Origin: Favolaschia claudopus | Lineage: Eukaryota; Basidiomycota; Agaricomycetes; Agaricales; Mycenaceae | Assembly (NCBI GenBank): GCA_037176885.1 | Contig: JAWWNJ010000170.1 | Span: 248,001-312,000 of the forward strand | Length of the DNA stretch: 64,000 nt | Direction: 5' to 3' | In this document: positions 1 to 12,872 of the stretch, piece after piece | Layout: each line of letters opens with the position of its first letter | Numbering within the stretch: position 1 is the first letter of the stretch | Position numbers and translations under genes: made by a program | The notes under the pieces: generated by a model | Databases searched by the model: none | The model's input: the letters and a program-made list of their open reading frames with translations, nothing else | Told to the model about the DNA's origin: nothing

Positions 1-3000
1 GTCTCCGTAGTCAGCTCAGGGCAACGTTATATCAAAACCGCTCGTCTAGAGGCAATTTTGATATATCCCTTGAGAGGACCTTTCAAATCCATAAAAACAT
101 TACTGCCACTGCCCGCCACTGTACGATACGACGATCAAATCCGTCACCTTTTTGATGAACCTCGATCAAGGGTGCTGGAGGTTGCGATCAGGCGCGATCA
201 AATGTCGTTGTCATCGCCCTCGACGACGCCGAGAAAACGAACCGAAAAAAATCCGAAAAGCACGTAAAAATTTGAGCGATAGGAGAGAGACATCGGCGAT
301 GGAATCGCGACAGTATGGAGGAGATTCAAGGCGAATTGAGTGCGGTAAGCGACAAATACTAAAAATTGCAGGTATTCTAAATCGTGGACAGGACGGTCGA
401 ATTCGCTGATGCAGGCGGCGGGGAGGTATGGGGATAAGTGCCAGAGGAAGGTATAGCTATATGTGAGGTACTATGGTTCACAGCCGCAACGGCTGGTCAG
501 ATTTGGATGCCCGATCGTTCCCGCCGCGACCCCGGTGAATCGCCTGCACCACCACGATACCACCATGGCGGCAGTGATTCAGGAGATACCACCGCACCGT
601 GGAAGCCCGGGTACGACGTACGAAAGCGCCGCGCTTGGCTGCGGCACCCTGCACGGCGCGTGCGGCTAGGGTGCTCGCAGCGACCCCGACAGCGGGCGCC
701 GCAGATGCGCCGCACTACAAGCGAGCGACGGGGGGTGTCAGGCGTGTCGCTGTCCACCGCAGCTCCGGCTCGGGCTTACGCGTGTAAGGATGGGGCTGGC
801 AAGCCGACATCTGGATAACATCGAAGGGGCGTGCAGAAGAGCCAGCGGTGGAGCGCGAGGGCATCGGGGGACCTTGCAGCAGGTGCAGCTCATGCATCAG
901 ACCCTCGATCGGCAAGGGCGATAGAGGCGAGATGTGGGGGTGGAAGTGAGGGTCAGGGCCGCTCGACGTCGCCGGGTCATGAACGCCATTGACGCCTTTT
1001 GATATGGCTAGATGGCACGACATGGGCATGTACAACCTGTGAAGAATGAGAAAGTTGTCAGCTAACAGGCCACAAAAAAGAATGGATGGAGAAAAAAAAA
1101 GACGGCTGATTTCCTCGAGGCGGGGCCGAGCACGATATTCGCGCGCACAATACCAGCATAGTATCGCCCATGTTAGCAGCAGCACATAGGTGCAGCGGCA
1201 ACAGCATTTTGACGAGGTGTGGGAGTGCAGATAATGTTGTAGGGTGGCGCCAATTGATGACATCGATGACAACGAGAGGGAATAATGTAAGGCCAGGATT
1301 TACCGCAGCTCAGCTCTGGGTCAACTAACTCACCTTTTCTAGAGCAGCTGACGGCTCATACTTTCAGCCCATAATCCTGATAGCGCCAATGTCGCCGACT
1401 GGTCTTGTTTTGAATGTCGTCCAAGGCAGTCTCCGTCGACAAAGAAAGCACGAAGAGAACGTGGGGGGCAATAGTGACGATATGGAAGGGGCGGGCAGTG
1501 CGGTTGTCGGTTTCGATGTCGGCGGCGCCAAAGACGGAGAGCAGGGAGGAAGTGGGACGAGGAGATGAAGAGGCAAGAGACGGCAAGAGGGAATAAAGGC
1601 GATGCGCTGGCAAATTCACACGTCACCGGAACGAATCCGAGTGGCTCGGGCGTGTCGGTGCGATCACCGATACTCAACGCCCGCGGCCTAATATGGGAAT
1701 TTTCAGCAAATTTTGCAATCCATGACTCCTTAATGGTATTTTGACGGGTCTACGACTGTAGAGTCTATATCCAAGCTATTTACTGACAAATTCTGAGATA
1801 GTTTGCGAAAAATACAATGAATTCAAGCGGTTTATACCGAATTATTGCTGGAAGCGTAAATCTGGTAATATAGTTGAAGTCGGGGGTTTGAGTACTCAGG
1901 GTGAGCGCCCCAATACCATGAACACTATTTCAATGCCCGTAAGACACATGAATCTGCGTCCAAATGCCCATTCTCTCGATTATACCCGGATTTAGAATAC
2001 ATTTGCGGCACTTATTGGGGGTGTATGTGTGGGGTTGACGTATTCAAACCACGGAAAACATAGTTCTCGACTGTTCCGCTTCACTATATGCAAATTCCAA
2101 ATCAAACGCTTGACTTTGAAAAATCGAAGGTTTTCGACATTTCGGGCATTTATAGGATCTGCTTTCAAGATACAAGCAAATGCATGGCCCAAAATAAGTC
2201 ATAACTATGCAATAAGGAGTTAAATACTAAAAATTGGGCTGTATCTATCATTTACAATGTGCGGTACACAAAATGTCGAGTTTGCGGTCCAGGTTGCAGT
2301 GTAGTACTCACTCCAACTGAGGGTTTAGATGTTCAACTTGCAAAAGCTCAACATCAGAGGCGGCCTGGGGCTGGAAACTGACTCAATCCCAAAGATAATG
2401 TCTCTTAGTGTTCAAATTAATATTATCGGACCCTTCCTAGCCCAGACAACCAAGTACGAACGAAAAAAAAAAATAGACGCTGATTTTTTCAACCTTAAGC
2501 GCCCATCCGGTCCGAGCAACCCAGCCAATGAGAGCGAATACCGACAAGTCCGACTTTCGGCCGACTATTCATATGCCTGTATTTTCGCCCCGAACGCTAG
2601 ATCGCTTTCCAGAGCGACAAATTAGCCCATCAAATTTAATATTTTGGTTTGGCTATGAGTATACCACGTTTTCGCGTTACCACATATTACGAGTACTTTT
2701 AAGTAGTCGTTCTTTTCGTTTTTCGGGATGCGGATTTCGAGTTTTTGATTGCATCAGTGTCCTCAGATTAGAATGTTATGAAAAGGCCGTTTTTTCCCAC
2801 ATTTTTGATGATATATCTGATGTCCTAACATCCGCGTTCGGCATTCGTTGGCGTTCGACATACCTAGGTTTCGTTATCGTTCGTGAGCGCCCGCTTGAGG
2901 AGAAACGCGTCACGGTAATGTTTAATTTCTCTGCGCTCCGAGTCTAGTGTCTTTTTTCTTTCGACTGCTGACAAACACTCAATTATTACGGTTGATCACC

Positions 3001-3107
3001 GTCTCAATGAGTCCAGAAAGTTGCCACCAATAGTAGAAAGTTCGCGTCCGTGCGCTTAAGTCAAGATATTCAATGCGACCTCTACTTTGATTGAGAAGAT
3101 TCTACAT
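1..3107. other. no supportable gene
   Basis: Open frames here are short, overlap on both strands and lack recognisable motifs or consistent splice sites. The longest, on the minus strand at 715-1272, is low-complexity and carries no domain that I recognise. Short purine/A tracts occur near 1085 and 2463. Decayed repeats are possible, but I see no terminal repeats or target duplications. Confidence 0.5.
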
Positions 3108-4413
3108 TTATAGTATGTAAGGAATTTCCTTCACGGTTCTTACCCCAAAGCCGCCCATTCCGTCCTCCCTCCATTTGACGAACTCCGAGGTAAATTCGTC
3201 CTCGTCCGATCGCTCGTACACCCCATTAACTTTAGCTCCAGGCCAATCAAATAGGCGGTGAGCTTGAGCGTAAGTGAGCCCGGACGCGACGACCCATCGC
3301 CTTAGGTTATTCATCGTTGGATGACCGACGCCGTTCGTCTGGGTGATGTGCTCGAGAAGGTGCGTGTATCCTCTGTGAATGTCGAGAACCTCAGTGGAAT
3401 GCAACTCCGACAAAAACTCCTTGATTTCGTTAGTGTAAAGGCCCGTGCCTATGCCGCATTGCTTGATCTTACGCAGAGTTGGGCGCATGTGTCGGGTGAC
3501 CCGCTCCCACGGCGCGTCGAATTCACCCCGCACGGTGAAAGACACCAGGCCTGGCGTCGACAAAAGTTCTACGATCTCCATTCCTCCAGCTTCCGAAATA
3601 TCGAGCGAAAGAATGCGAAGAGCCGGAAGCTCGATGATGTCGTCGCCTACTTCACCGTTGCATGCAATGTCCACAATCTCCAGCTCCACCAACATCATGC
3701 TGCTGCGCAATATAGTCTTCGTCTGTTCCCAGTTCAAAGGTTTAGTGACAGAAAACATGCGTAGCGTTTTCATATGCTGCAACTGCGCCGGTGCAAGGCC
3801 GATGGGATTGATACCAGATACCGATAGCAATTCGATTTCGTTGGACTGTATCGGGAGCAGGTAGTTCGTATGGTCGGCGCCGGCGATCGTAGCGTAGCAG
3901 GTGAAGTTTTTCAGAGCAAGTGCGTGGTCCGCGTGGATGTCTTGAAGCTGAGACAAAACGGCGTGCGCGTTGTAGGTGTATACAGTGATAGACTCGGCCT
4001 TCCAGATGAGCGGAGCGAGGTGATATGCCACCGCTGCAGACCATGCCGCGATTGTGACGACGTCGTAGCACCCCTCGAGATCGTCAGCTCCGAATTCCGC
4101 CTCCGTCTCGGTGGAAATGTGCAGATGGCATTTTCTTTCGGTAGGTCTCGCGCGCCTGCACACATGCTCGATGTGGCTCATGTCCATGCAGTAGTGTACG
4201 AAAACCTTGTCCCAGAGTTTGACTAAATACTGGTTACCATACGAGTCGCATTGTTAAATCTAATGACGCACCTGTGCTATATAGCACCTCGTTCCAATGC
4301 TTGTTGACGCTCCCCAGCGTTCCCTTCATCTTCGAAGACTCCTCTCGCCGCGGGACATCGTTGAGAAGGTGTCCAAATATCTCAGCGGTAAGCTCGTTAG
4401 GTATGGACTGCAT
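3108..4413 (-). CDS. F-box/LRR-like protein A
   Basis: Two exons fit: 4413-4272 and 4222-3108, with a GT-AG intron of 49 bp, giving 418 residues. The first exon starts MQSIPNELTAEIFGHLL, an F-box-like N-terminus, followed by a conserved SVNKHWNEVLYST stretch typical of the F-box end. The rest is leucine-rich with irregular repeats, and the C-terminus has an LRRWVVASGL...FDWPG block shared with the gene at 5756-7133. F-box proteins of this kind usually act as substrate adaptors of SCF ubiquitin ligases; the substrate here is unknown. The start was chosen because the paralogue begins at the same position. It lies on the same strand as the orphan gene upstream. The family assignment is by pattern only. 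Confidence 0.75.
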
Positions 4414-4710
4414 GGAGAACTATGCAAAGCTTGGGATGCGCTTCCTCCTGATTAAGTTTCTCTCCTGTCTCATATTTCCTTCTCTCCGATTTGTGTTTTC
4501 GAACGCTGCTCTCCTCAAATGTTCGTTATCGCGTCTATGGAATATATTCGGAGCAAATGACATTTCGAATAGTAATAATCCCTTGAAATTCTGTCGAGTT
4601 GCGGACGAAACGACACCGGTAGTTAAATAGAGCCTAGTCTTCCCCCAACTGCCGTGGTCAAGTCCGTTCCGTCGCGTTTGGCTTTCCAGTAGTCCGTTAA
4701 AAATCTATAT

Positions 4711-5278
4711 TCACAATTCAACTTCGACACGAACAAAATAAAATAGGAGAAAAAAAACGCACTGCTCGAGGCATTGCGAGGCTAGATCCCCGTGGTTGGC
4801 GTTGATGGATTTGATTCCGCTCGCTTGGATATCAAACTCGAGCAGCACGATGTTGCCGTACCACGCTTCGCCACCGTCGTCGAAATGCCCTTTCACGCAG
4901 AGATTGAGCGGATGCTCACCGGCGTCGGATTGATCGACGTGAATGATCGCTATTGCCACTTCTGCAGTTGTCGAGGTTCCTTCGCGCAGCGTCACCACAG
5001 CCATGTGAAATTTGGGATCCGCCGTTTCCGCACTCGCACCAATCCAAGTACGAAACCACGAGCTGTCAAGGGTGTCCGTGACGACTGGAATTCGAATGTT
5101 GACTGCATAGTCCATTCCTGTGGGGATCAAGGCACCCTTCAGCTTTCTCGGTGAGCCCTAAATCATCAATATAATTAGAGTCGGTCGACAAGTCGGTAAT
5201 ATATTCGCTTACAAACTGTGTAGTCATCGATCGCGCCATGTCCTTCAGCTCAGCGGGTGTAGTGAGAGGTATGGGCAT
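4711..5278 (-). CDS. small orphan protein, copy A
   Basis: Two exons, 5278-5213 and 5157 down to a stop at 4711, joined across a 55-bp GT-AG intron. The product starts MPIPLTTPAEL and after the intron reads GSPRKLKGALIPTGM. A paralogue on the plus strand at 19844-20359 has the same start pattern (MPVPVTT), the same intron position and the same GSPxxLKG block. Other shared blocks are STTAEVAIAIIHVDQ versus STTADMGVAVVHVNQ and WYGNIVLLEFDIQ versus WFGNIVLLEIDLQ. I do not recognise the family. Conservation of intron and reading frame shows it is a real gene. The last 15 or so codons (FFLLFYF...) have no match in the paralogue, so the true end may be earlier or spliced. Confidence 0.7.
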
Positions 5279-5755
5279 TTCTTGAGATGACTGTGTATTG
5301 GATAAGAAGAGGTCGGCGCGAAAAATAAGAGGGGCAAACACCTATGTCTTGCTGATCCTATGTTCCAGCAGTGACAAATGCAGTGTATCCTACGTCACCG
5401 TAGTATCGCTCGACTGTTTATTACGTGGAAGGGCTCGATCCGCAGGACGCCCAAAAAAAAATAGCCGCTAAGGGTGCGCGAAATGCCGCTCGGCATATTC
5501 GGCAAAGCTTTGTTCCCGTGACCGCGGTGTCATATACCGAAGCTTCCCAATTTTGATATCAATGCGATCTCGTGACCGTGTATTCGACTGCCTTTGTTGG
5601 TAAGTAATCAGCATATCGTCGCACCTTCAAAATGTGAATAATCACCTCCGTTGAAGGCAGAGAAATAAAGCCGATGACACAGTAGAGATTAACATAACAG
5701 AAAGAGCTCGTTATCAACATCGCAATACGCGTACCCTATGACCCTCGAATATCGC
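5279..5755. other. intergenic, no gene seen
   Basis: Between the orphan gene and the next F-box gene. It has an A8 run near 5453 and is AT-rich around 5620-5720. No open frame or repeat is supported. Confidence 0.5.
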
Positions 5756-7133
5756 CTACTCCCAAAGACGCTCTATGTTTATTGAGATGCGAGTGAGCTT
5801 ATATCCGTCGCCCGTTTGCTTCCACTCCATAAACCGATCGTCTCGCTCCTCCTTAGTCCACGCGTAGATCGTCTCGACCGCGGATCCGGGCCAGTCGAAC
5901 AGTACGTCGGCGTTAGGACTACTCAAATCCGCCGCCACGAACCAGCGCTTTAAATGCTTGAGTGTCGGAGGTCCAGGTCCGTCTGATCTTGTTAAAGATG
6001 AAGTGAAACGGGCACCTCCGGACCGTATGTCGATCACCCGTGCAGAGTGCAGTTCGCCTGTGAACGGACGTGTCAGAAAATCTTATATTTCCACTCAGAG
6101 ACCCCAACTCACCGATAAAATCTTTGATTCTGAGAGAGTAGTAATATGTGCAGATGCAGCATCGTTTAACCTTCCTCAACATTTCCCCGCATTCCGAGAC
6201 GAGCCGGTCCCAATCGTCCCATGACTCTCCTCGGACAGTGAGATACTCTATAGCCGGAACACGAATTATAGCGGCGAGTTGAAGAGCACCTCGTTCAGAT
6301 ATCTCCATATAAAGAGTCCGAAGGTGAGGGAGATGCAAAACGGTGGTGCCAGGATCCCCAACGATCGGCATAGCTACCACGTCGAGCTCCTCGAGCGCAG
6401 CGCAGCTGCTGAGGATTAAGATCGCCTGATCCCAAGTGAGATCGGGAACCACATAGCAAAGACGTAACACGGTGACATTATGTAAAAGGTTGGGACGGCT
6501 GTTTGTAGGTGCCAGTCCGATTGGGTTGATACGCGATACCGAAAGAAGCTGAAGTCGAGGGGATTGGATGGGTCCAAGGTAATCGAAATCGTCAGTGCGC
6601 CTGATCATCGAATAGCATCTCAGTTGCGAGAGTCCCAGTGCGTTCTGCGCCCCCATGTGAGAAAGCAATAAAAAAAGTCCATAGGGATCGGCGCAATCAA
6701 CCCTAATGGACCTCGCTCGGACGACGACAGGCGAAAGCAAAGCTCCAACGGTCCTAGCCCATTCCTCTAGCGCGTCCATGCCCTCGCATCCCTCCATATC
6801 GTCCGCTCCTGGCTCTGCGGCAGGGTCTGCTGATATGTGAAAAGTGGTCTGGCGGGTCGATTTACCAGCCCGCTCGCATACGAACTTGATGTGCTCCATG
6901 TCCATACAATAATGCACAAACAAGCTGTCCCATATCTCCACTGTATCTCGACGCTTAGAACTGTTTTGAAACTCGTGTGGATGCTCACCCGTGCTGTATA
7001 AAATCTCGTTCCAACTTTTGTTTACTCTCGCCATTCGACTTCTGGCTTTCGAAGTTTCTTCGCGTCTAGGCGTGGTACCTTGCATAGCGAGCGCCATGAC
7101 ATTGCTGATCACTTCGGGTGGGAAAGCTTGCAT
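5756..7133 (-). CDS. F-box/LRR-like protein B
   Basis: Three exons: 7133-6989, 6940-6113 and 6057-5756, with GT-AG introns of 48 and 55 bp. The first intron happens to be open in frame, but splicing it out restores the join seen in paralogue A (ST then V-E/K-I/L-WD). The N-terminus MQAFPPEVISNVMALAMQG is F-box-like. It is followed by VNKSWNEILYST, then VHYCMDMEHIKFVCERAGK, which matches VHYCMDMSHIEHVCRRARP in gene A. The middle is leucine-rich with irregular LRR-like periodicity. The C-terminus has LKRWFVAADL...LFDWPG. The likely role is an SCF adaptor of unknown target. Confidence 0.75.
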
Positions 7134-7487
7134 GGTATGGGTGAAAGCGAGAGAGCGCCCCAGGTGAGTGTATTCTCCTTAATGTCTATTATTTGATGTA
7201 TTCGCGGTCCCGTGTCAAATTTGTGATGCGTCCCAAGCGAGACACTAACGAGAGCCGCGCGTCTTCAATACCCGCATTAGGCGTCTTCTTTGAGAGTATG
7301 GGAGGTTGCGGTGTGCGACGGCGCCGAGCTCGCACGTCTCATTGCTTGACTGTCGGCATCTTACTGGAGAGTAAAGTACATGCGGGTCTTCACCTAGCGC
7401 ATAGGACACTTGCTCTAAGAAAAAGGTACATGAACGATAATATAGTCGCGGCCCAGTTTCATCCGTTAAGAGTTACGACTACGATCG

Positions 7488-8765
7488 TTAGTTACTCTGA
7501 GGATCGTTAAGAGATAGACCAGCCATTTTCTTCGTCGTAGGCTCCTCGTCGACCATAGTATCGTTACTCCTGCTTCTTTTCAGAACGAACGACACCGTGT
7601 CTATGTCCGTAGAAGCCGTAGGAACGCGTCTGACGAGTTTGGGGGCAAAAGATTGCTTAAAGAACATTTCCTGCAGATTACATCAGGTTGCGTCTCAGTA
7701 ATAAACACAGTACGACTTACGCGCGTGAATTTGTTTTCTAATAAAGCGAGCGATCTCAATACCAGCGCGCAGGTATATTTAAGACCTTCGCTTCGTTTTC
7801 CTGTGCGCCAGGCCACAAACGAATAGCCTACCTCGACTACGTCTCCAACTTGGAAGCAAGCAGGAGATTTTTCTTCGACGCTATATCCTCGACAGTCAGC
7901 TGAGCACGGATGTACCGAAAACAGAGCGCTCACCTCGTGTCGTCTGTGTAGCTCATGTACGCCACCTGGTTGTCACTGCAATGCAAAACAGACTCGCTCA
8001 AAAATTGATGTAAGACTCCGTCAGGATCAATGTTGTCGTTAATGTCGACTCTAGATGAGGTGGTCCTTCCGATAGTGAAATAGCGACAGTTGAGATCTAC
8101 AGCTATCCCGAGATTGTCGACGAGCTCGAAGGTCGGTTGAATAACTTTGGCGTCCGGAAGCCCAAGATGCATGGCGTAACACACGTTGTAAATGGTGTCC
8201 AAAGAGCGCTGGAACGTGAGGGTGTTCAGCCCCACGACGCTGACGTGTTGGCGAGCAAAAGGTACTTTCGAGGCGGTCATTCTGCAACCAAATTTAGAAC
8301 ACAAGGGTCGTCAGATAAGAAGAATTCATAAAAGCCGATGAGGACATACTGGGTTCTGGATATGGGCGGCAAGTCCTTTCTTCTAATGACCCCAACCATT
8401 GTGCCCACAGCCTCCTGACGTCCGCCGTCCGACTTTAGGATCATCGCCTTCGCGTGTCGGCCGCCATCCATAATCTTGACGGAAATCTTGTCGAGCTAAC
8501 AACAGATAAACATTTCATACAGAATATGATGATGCAAACTCACGTCGAAATCGCAAGCTGGAAGGGCCACTCCCTGCGCAATCAGCGGAGCCTCGTCTCG
8601 TCGCAGGATTCCAGCCCAATGTTCGACTGAAGCGGCTGCAAGAAGAGTTAGGCTGTATTGGATGCCAAACTTTTTTAGAAGCGACGTACCGGCGGCTTCC
8701 GACGGATAATGGGCGTCGAGCATGACGGATGTCGCTATTCGAGAAATCGGAGTACTTTTTCTAAG
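7488..8765 (-). CDS. uncharacterised multi-exon protein of an Agaricomycete accessory family
   Basis: Exons that fit in frame on the minus strand: 8765-8691, 8635-8544, 8495-8350, 8281-7934, then a block ending at 7721, and 7670-7488. The 5' start lies at or above 8765 and is not fixed. Readable blocks include SVEHWAGILRRDEAPLIAQG, KISVKIMDGGRHAKAMILKS, RQHVSVVGLNTLTFQRSLDT and FQVGDVVEVGYSFVAWRTGK. The C-terminus (LKRSRSNDTMVDEE...) is polar. The FxVGDxVEV block recalls an unnamed family that I remember as highly repeated in mushroom genomes; no function is known to me. The splice between the TDDT block and the GYSVEEK block (about 7933 to 7887) does not keep frame with any GT-AG pair I tried, so a lesion there is possible. 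It is transcribed divergently from the gene at 9405. Confidence 0.6.
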
Positions 8766-9404
8766 CTGCAGCACAAGTTAAATGTCATCGCAGACGAGCC
8801 ATCAAATCTGAACAGGTACCCAGTAAAAAAAAAAAAACCAACCAAAAGGGACCAATCGCCGACGCTCAAATCGCGAACCGGTAAGATTCACATGCTATTA
8901 GGCGGCCTCTTCGTCACAATCGGGGCGCGCCTGTTATGATTATTCAACTCGTACAGGAGCAGGGCTTAATTGTGCGACGTCGGGGGTACAGGCGGAAGCC
9001 AAGAAGCGGAAAATGTGTGATGTCACATTACGTGACTGTTTGTGCCCGTCATTTTCGGATATATTCAGATGATCAGTTTCGCCGAAAGATTAGCGCTGTT
9101 AATCTGGGTTGTGAGTGATTGTTTACTCATTGTGCTTGTCGTCTGCGTTCACCACTTGCTCACTAACTCGAGAGATTCTTTTGACGAGAACGCCTATGCT
9201 CGCACAGACATTGCTTGGCGCCTACACGATCAGACCCTTGTTGTTCCGCTCACTGGGCATATAGGGAGTTTCCTCCATTTCAGGGCGGAATCTGTGCCGC
9301 CTTAATGTTGCGGTCCCCCCTGAACTTCGATCTCATTGTATTCAGGCTAGTGGGTTATAAGCTCTCCGCTTTTTCTTCGTCTCTTGCGAACCAACAACTC
9401 TCGC
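8766..9404. other. divergent intergenic region
   Basis: Lies between the minus-strand gene ending near 8765 and the plus-strand gene starting at 9405. It contains a poly-A run near 8825-8837 and probably holds both promoters. The true first exon of the minus gene may also lie here. Confidence 0.4.
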
Positions 9405-12400
9405 ATGACTTCCCTACCCCACGCTTCTGGATCGACCCCGCGTCGCAAGACGGCTCGCATGTCGACCGGCGGCAGACCGCCTCGCAAACCTTCGTGGGCT
9501 TCTTCTGACTTGTTTATACGTCGAGTCTGCGCTTACTCGTGTTATCTCAGGCCCTCAGCCTTTTTTGATCTCGAGGCGGAGGAGTCGGAGGACGGTAAAG
9601 GTGACGACGTTCGCAGTCAGTACGAAGGAAGTTTTATATGTGATGACGACGAGGAGGCTGAGGAGGAGGAGGAGGAGGAGGACCCTCGGTGAGTCAAAAT
9701 GTCTGCATTACTTCGCTTGCTAATTTATGTTATACAGCGATTACATCCCTTGGGAGCCATCACCGCCGTTGCCGCCCAAATCTTTACCTGCTGAATCGCA
9801 GTCCCTGACCTCTGGCAAACTCGTTCCAAACGTCCAGCAGTGAGATTATTTCTTTCTCTTTCTGTTAATCGACTTCTAATCTGAATATTGTCGCACCAGG
9901 ACTTCTACTCAGGGTATGACGACTCGCGCAAAGGCAAAGAAAGTGGGAGCAACTACTTCTTCGTCGACTTCGACCGCCAGGTAAGATTTCGTGTGTTGTC
10001 ATGTATCAGAGCTTACTGTCATTAACAGTGGAACCTCTATTCCGGCGCAAAAACAGCTGGATACACTTGGACACGATCGGTGAGTTTCGTACCTAGTTCG
10101 ACGACGTTGTCTGACCTTTTTGCAGCTCTGGCAGCATGTCCATGAGAGGCATTCCGAGCTCCGCTGTTGTTTACGGAGATTCTTTGGTCGACACGCAACG
10201 CAGACTGGCATTCGCTCCGACACCGCGAGTAACTCAAGAAACTCAGTCGGCCTCTCCAGGAGTACGTGTTACCCCGCGCTCGGATCTTCAGGAACTGGTT
10301 CACTTGAATATACCTATTGCCGAATACAAGTATGTGCATGTTTTGTTGTCTAACTGTCTTTCTGACTCGATTTCCAGCGAATTCCGTCGGTTTATGGATA
10401 CTCTCAAGACTCCTGAAAAGCCTAAGTCCGTGAAGATCGCTCACAAATCATAGGTATTGACCTTTCGTTGCCTATTGCGGTTTAGATTAGCGAACGCGGT
10501 TGCATTTCCGACCTCGAGTACCACGGTGGACAGGTAGCCAGTTTTACGATAGGTTTAATCATTGGTCTTCCGTTGCTTATTGCGGTTTAGATCGGCGAAC
10601 GCAGTTGCATTTCCGACACCAAGTACCCCGGTGGAGAGGTAGCCAGTTTTACAATCGGTTTAGTCACCTCTAATTTGCTGTTAAGCGGATCGGGAATTCG
10701 TAGACCCGTGGATAAAGGGTATTTGGATTCATGGCGTCTGACTTTCCTTACTTATTACTGGACACAGCAAAGCTCCCATGAGAGGCGGACCGGATCCTGG
10801 CATAGCTCAATCGCTCGAAATGTTCGTCTATTATGTTGGTACTTCCGCTAGTTCGTTGCTAACGTCTGTCTGGTAGCACTGGTGATCAAGATGATACCCC
10901 AAGCAAGTCAGTAAATGCTTATATGCACTTGGTTGTCGACTGACTGCGAATCTCTAGAACCCTCAAATTGAGCGCCAAACCTAAGGCCGCCAAGAGCACC
11001 CAAAAGCGGAAACGGTTTGCATCTGTTCGTCTGTTCTACTTTACTTTCTGACTCTAATTCGAGGGTCGAGTCCACGGACGAGCCTCCTTCCGTTCCGGGT
11101 TCTTCTGCTGTACCGGCTTCTGCGTTGGCTGCGTTCAACGCCGCGAAGGCTGAAGCGGCCGACGCTTCTCCGACTCCTCCTCCAGTCAAAAAAACAAAGA
11201 AGATCAATAAGCCCGCAGCAGAGCCTCAGGTTTTTTTGGAAGAAGACAGCATCAGACGCGTAATGTGAGACGATTACCTATACATAATCTCGACCCTCAA
11301 ACTAACAACCTATGAAGGGATCTCCCGGTTAAATGCGAAGTCATGAAAGCCCACCTTCAAGATGATATGCTTGTAGCGACTTATCAGAGTTTGAACTTAC
11401 CAAACCTGCGGTATGTGTTCGTCTTATTCGGGCCTTGCGCATTGATATATACATTACTACAGCGCCTTTAATTTTCACATTTGGTCTTCGAGCAAAGGCC
11501 CGGGAAACCAGCGCATAAGTTTGTACGCTAATCACATTGGACTTATTCTCCAGTAAGCATGCGGCTGAGCGCGCGCGCGCGTCGACTAGCTTAAACTCAT
11601 CGCCTATACGTTGTAGGGTTCTCTGGGCTTTCGTGAACTTTGTGCGCAAAAAGCACATCGTGAATCTATCGCGTTCGGACCCGCAGATTTTCCAGGCCGT
11701 CAATCGGGGGATTGAGAAAGATCGCACGAAGTACGCTTGCCACTATTCTTTCGAACATATTGCTCAACATATTCAGGTGGACTCTATGCGTCGACGGGAC
11801 GACTGCCGTCTGCGTTTCCGTTTGCACCGTCGTACAGTCTTCGTTGCAGGAAATTGGCCCGGTTAACGCCCCTTCTGCTGAGAATGCTAACTCTGTCCCG
11901 CTGCTCAAGTACATTACGGGTATTCCTTTATGCCAGGAATGGGAGAGAGCTACAGCTGTATGCGGAATGGTGCTTCAAGATGAGGAGCTTTACGCACAAA
12001 TCAACGAAGATGCGGTGACGTTCGGAACTCGCTCTACGACTAACCAACGCCTCGGTATGTCTTTGCTTTTTTTCGTAACTTCGGATGTTCCAACTCTTCT
12101 ATAGCAAAGCTGCAAAGCAAGCAGACAGGCATGAAAGGCATACCCAGCGCCTCAACGTCTTATTCGTCTCAATCTTATTCGTTTGACAAGTCAATTCCCT
12201 ACGACTCTTCTGGTGATTTCTGATATGTCATCTAATAATCTAATAATCGCTGACTATCTCTTTGTTCCTTGATTTTCAGTGCCTGTGTTCGACGGTCGTA
12301 ATCGCGAGTTCGACGTCGCGAACAACATTGATAACCTCGCTGCAATTCTGCCCAAATACTCTTCGGACGACGGGGAGATTCCGAACGGGGCTTGCGTCGT

Positions 12401-12560
12401 TGTCGCATACACGGTGTCGACTTATCGCAGCGCGAAGCACCAGAAGCAGAACATTTCTTTCAACGTTCAATGGATTGTGGTGTTGGGCGACAAGCCTGTC
12501 AGACAGCTCATCGCAGCAGCTGACGACGAAGAGGAGGATGAGGAAGAGAACGGGGAGTGA
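9405..12560 (+). CDS. 20-exon uncharacterised protein with conserved VPVFDGR domain
   Basis: Twenty exons joined by short GT-AG introns give 2166 nt, 721 residues, with no internal stop. Exons: 9405-9511, 9551-9688, 9738-9839, 9900-9980, 10029-10079, 10126-10329, 10378-10425, 10486-10533, 10591-10638, 10686-10718, 10768-10821, 10877-10906, 10958-11014, 11064-11264, 11318-11410, 11463-11552, 11617-11730, 11777-12054, 12105-12212, 12280-12560. The N-terminal half is disordered: an Asp/Glu run near residues 70-80, Ser/Thr/Pro-rich parts and a basic KSTQKRKR patch. The C-terminal third is ordered: VLWAFVNFVRKKHIVNLSR, then CQEWERATAVCGMVL, then VPVFDGRNREFDVANN and ISFNVQWIVVLGDKP, ending in an acidic tail. 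I recall related proteins as abundant in Agaricomycetes and often near mobile elements, with no known function. The basic patch and acidic tail would suit a nuclear protein (inference). Confidence 0.75.
10455..10664 (+). repeat. 105-bp tandem duplication of an exon and its introns
   Basis: Exons 8 (10486-10533) and 9 (10591-10638) of the gene at 9405 are both 48 bp and start 105 bp apart. Their flanking intron ends match as well (TTGCGGTTTAG before, GTAGCCAGTTTTAC after). The encoded peptides LANAVAFPTSSTTVDR and SANAVAFPTPSTPVER are near identical and in phase, so the duplication adds 16 residues without breaking the frame. Confidence 0.85.
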
Positions 12561-12872
12561 GTTTACGAAACCCGCGGTTTCTTATATCTTTCTTTTTTTC
12601 TTTTCAAGTCTGTACGCTTATTTTTCATCTCCGTTTGGGTCTATGTACTCTGCCTTGTGCATCTCTGCGATCAAACACGTATAACGGTCGCTCGTATCCT
12701 TCTCTCCTTCTGTCTCTTTTCGTACTTGCTTGTACTTGAGCTCCGGCAGCTGACATCTCATACCCTTATTACAAACTTAATCGTGCATACTCTTCTACCG
12801 TATCTTTACATTATGCACCGCAATATATTTTATTTATTGAAAATGCGCCTGTCAGCTTGTGGTCTCCAGAGG

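Noticed and set aside
715..1272. 185-codon minus-strand frame as a gene
   Set aside because: It has no domain, no homologue that I recognise and no matching splice structure; several competing frames exist in the same GC-rich stretch.
10440..10455. Stop codon after AHKS as the end of the gene at 9405
   Set aside because: Using the upstream donor at 10426 (after CCTAA) joins exon 7 to exon 8 in frame, and all 20 exons then sum to a multiple of three.
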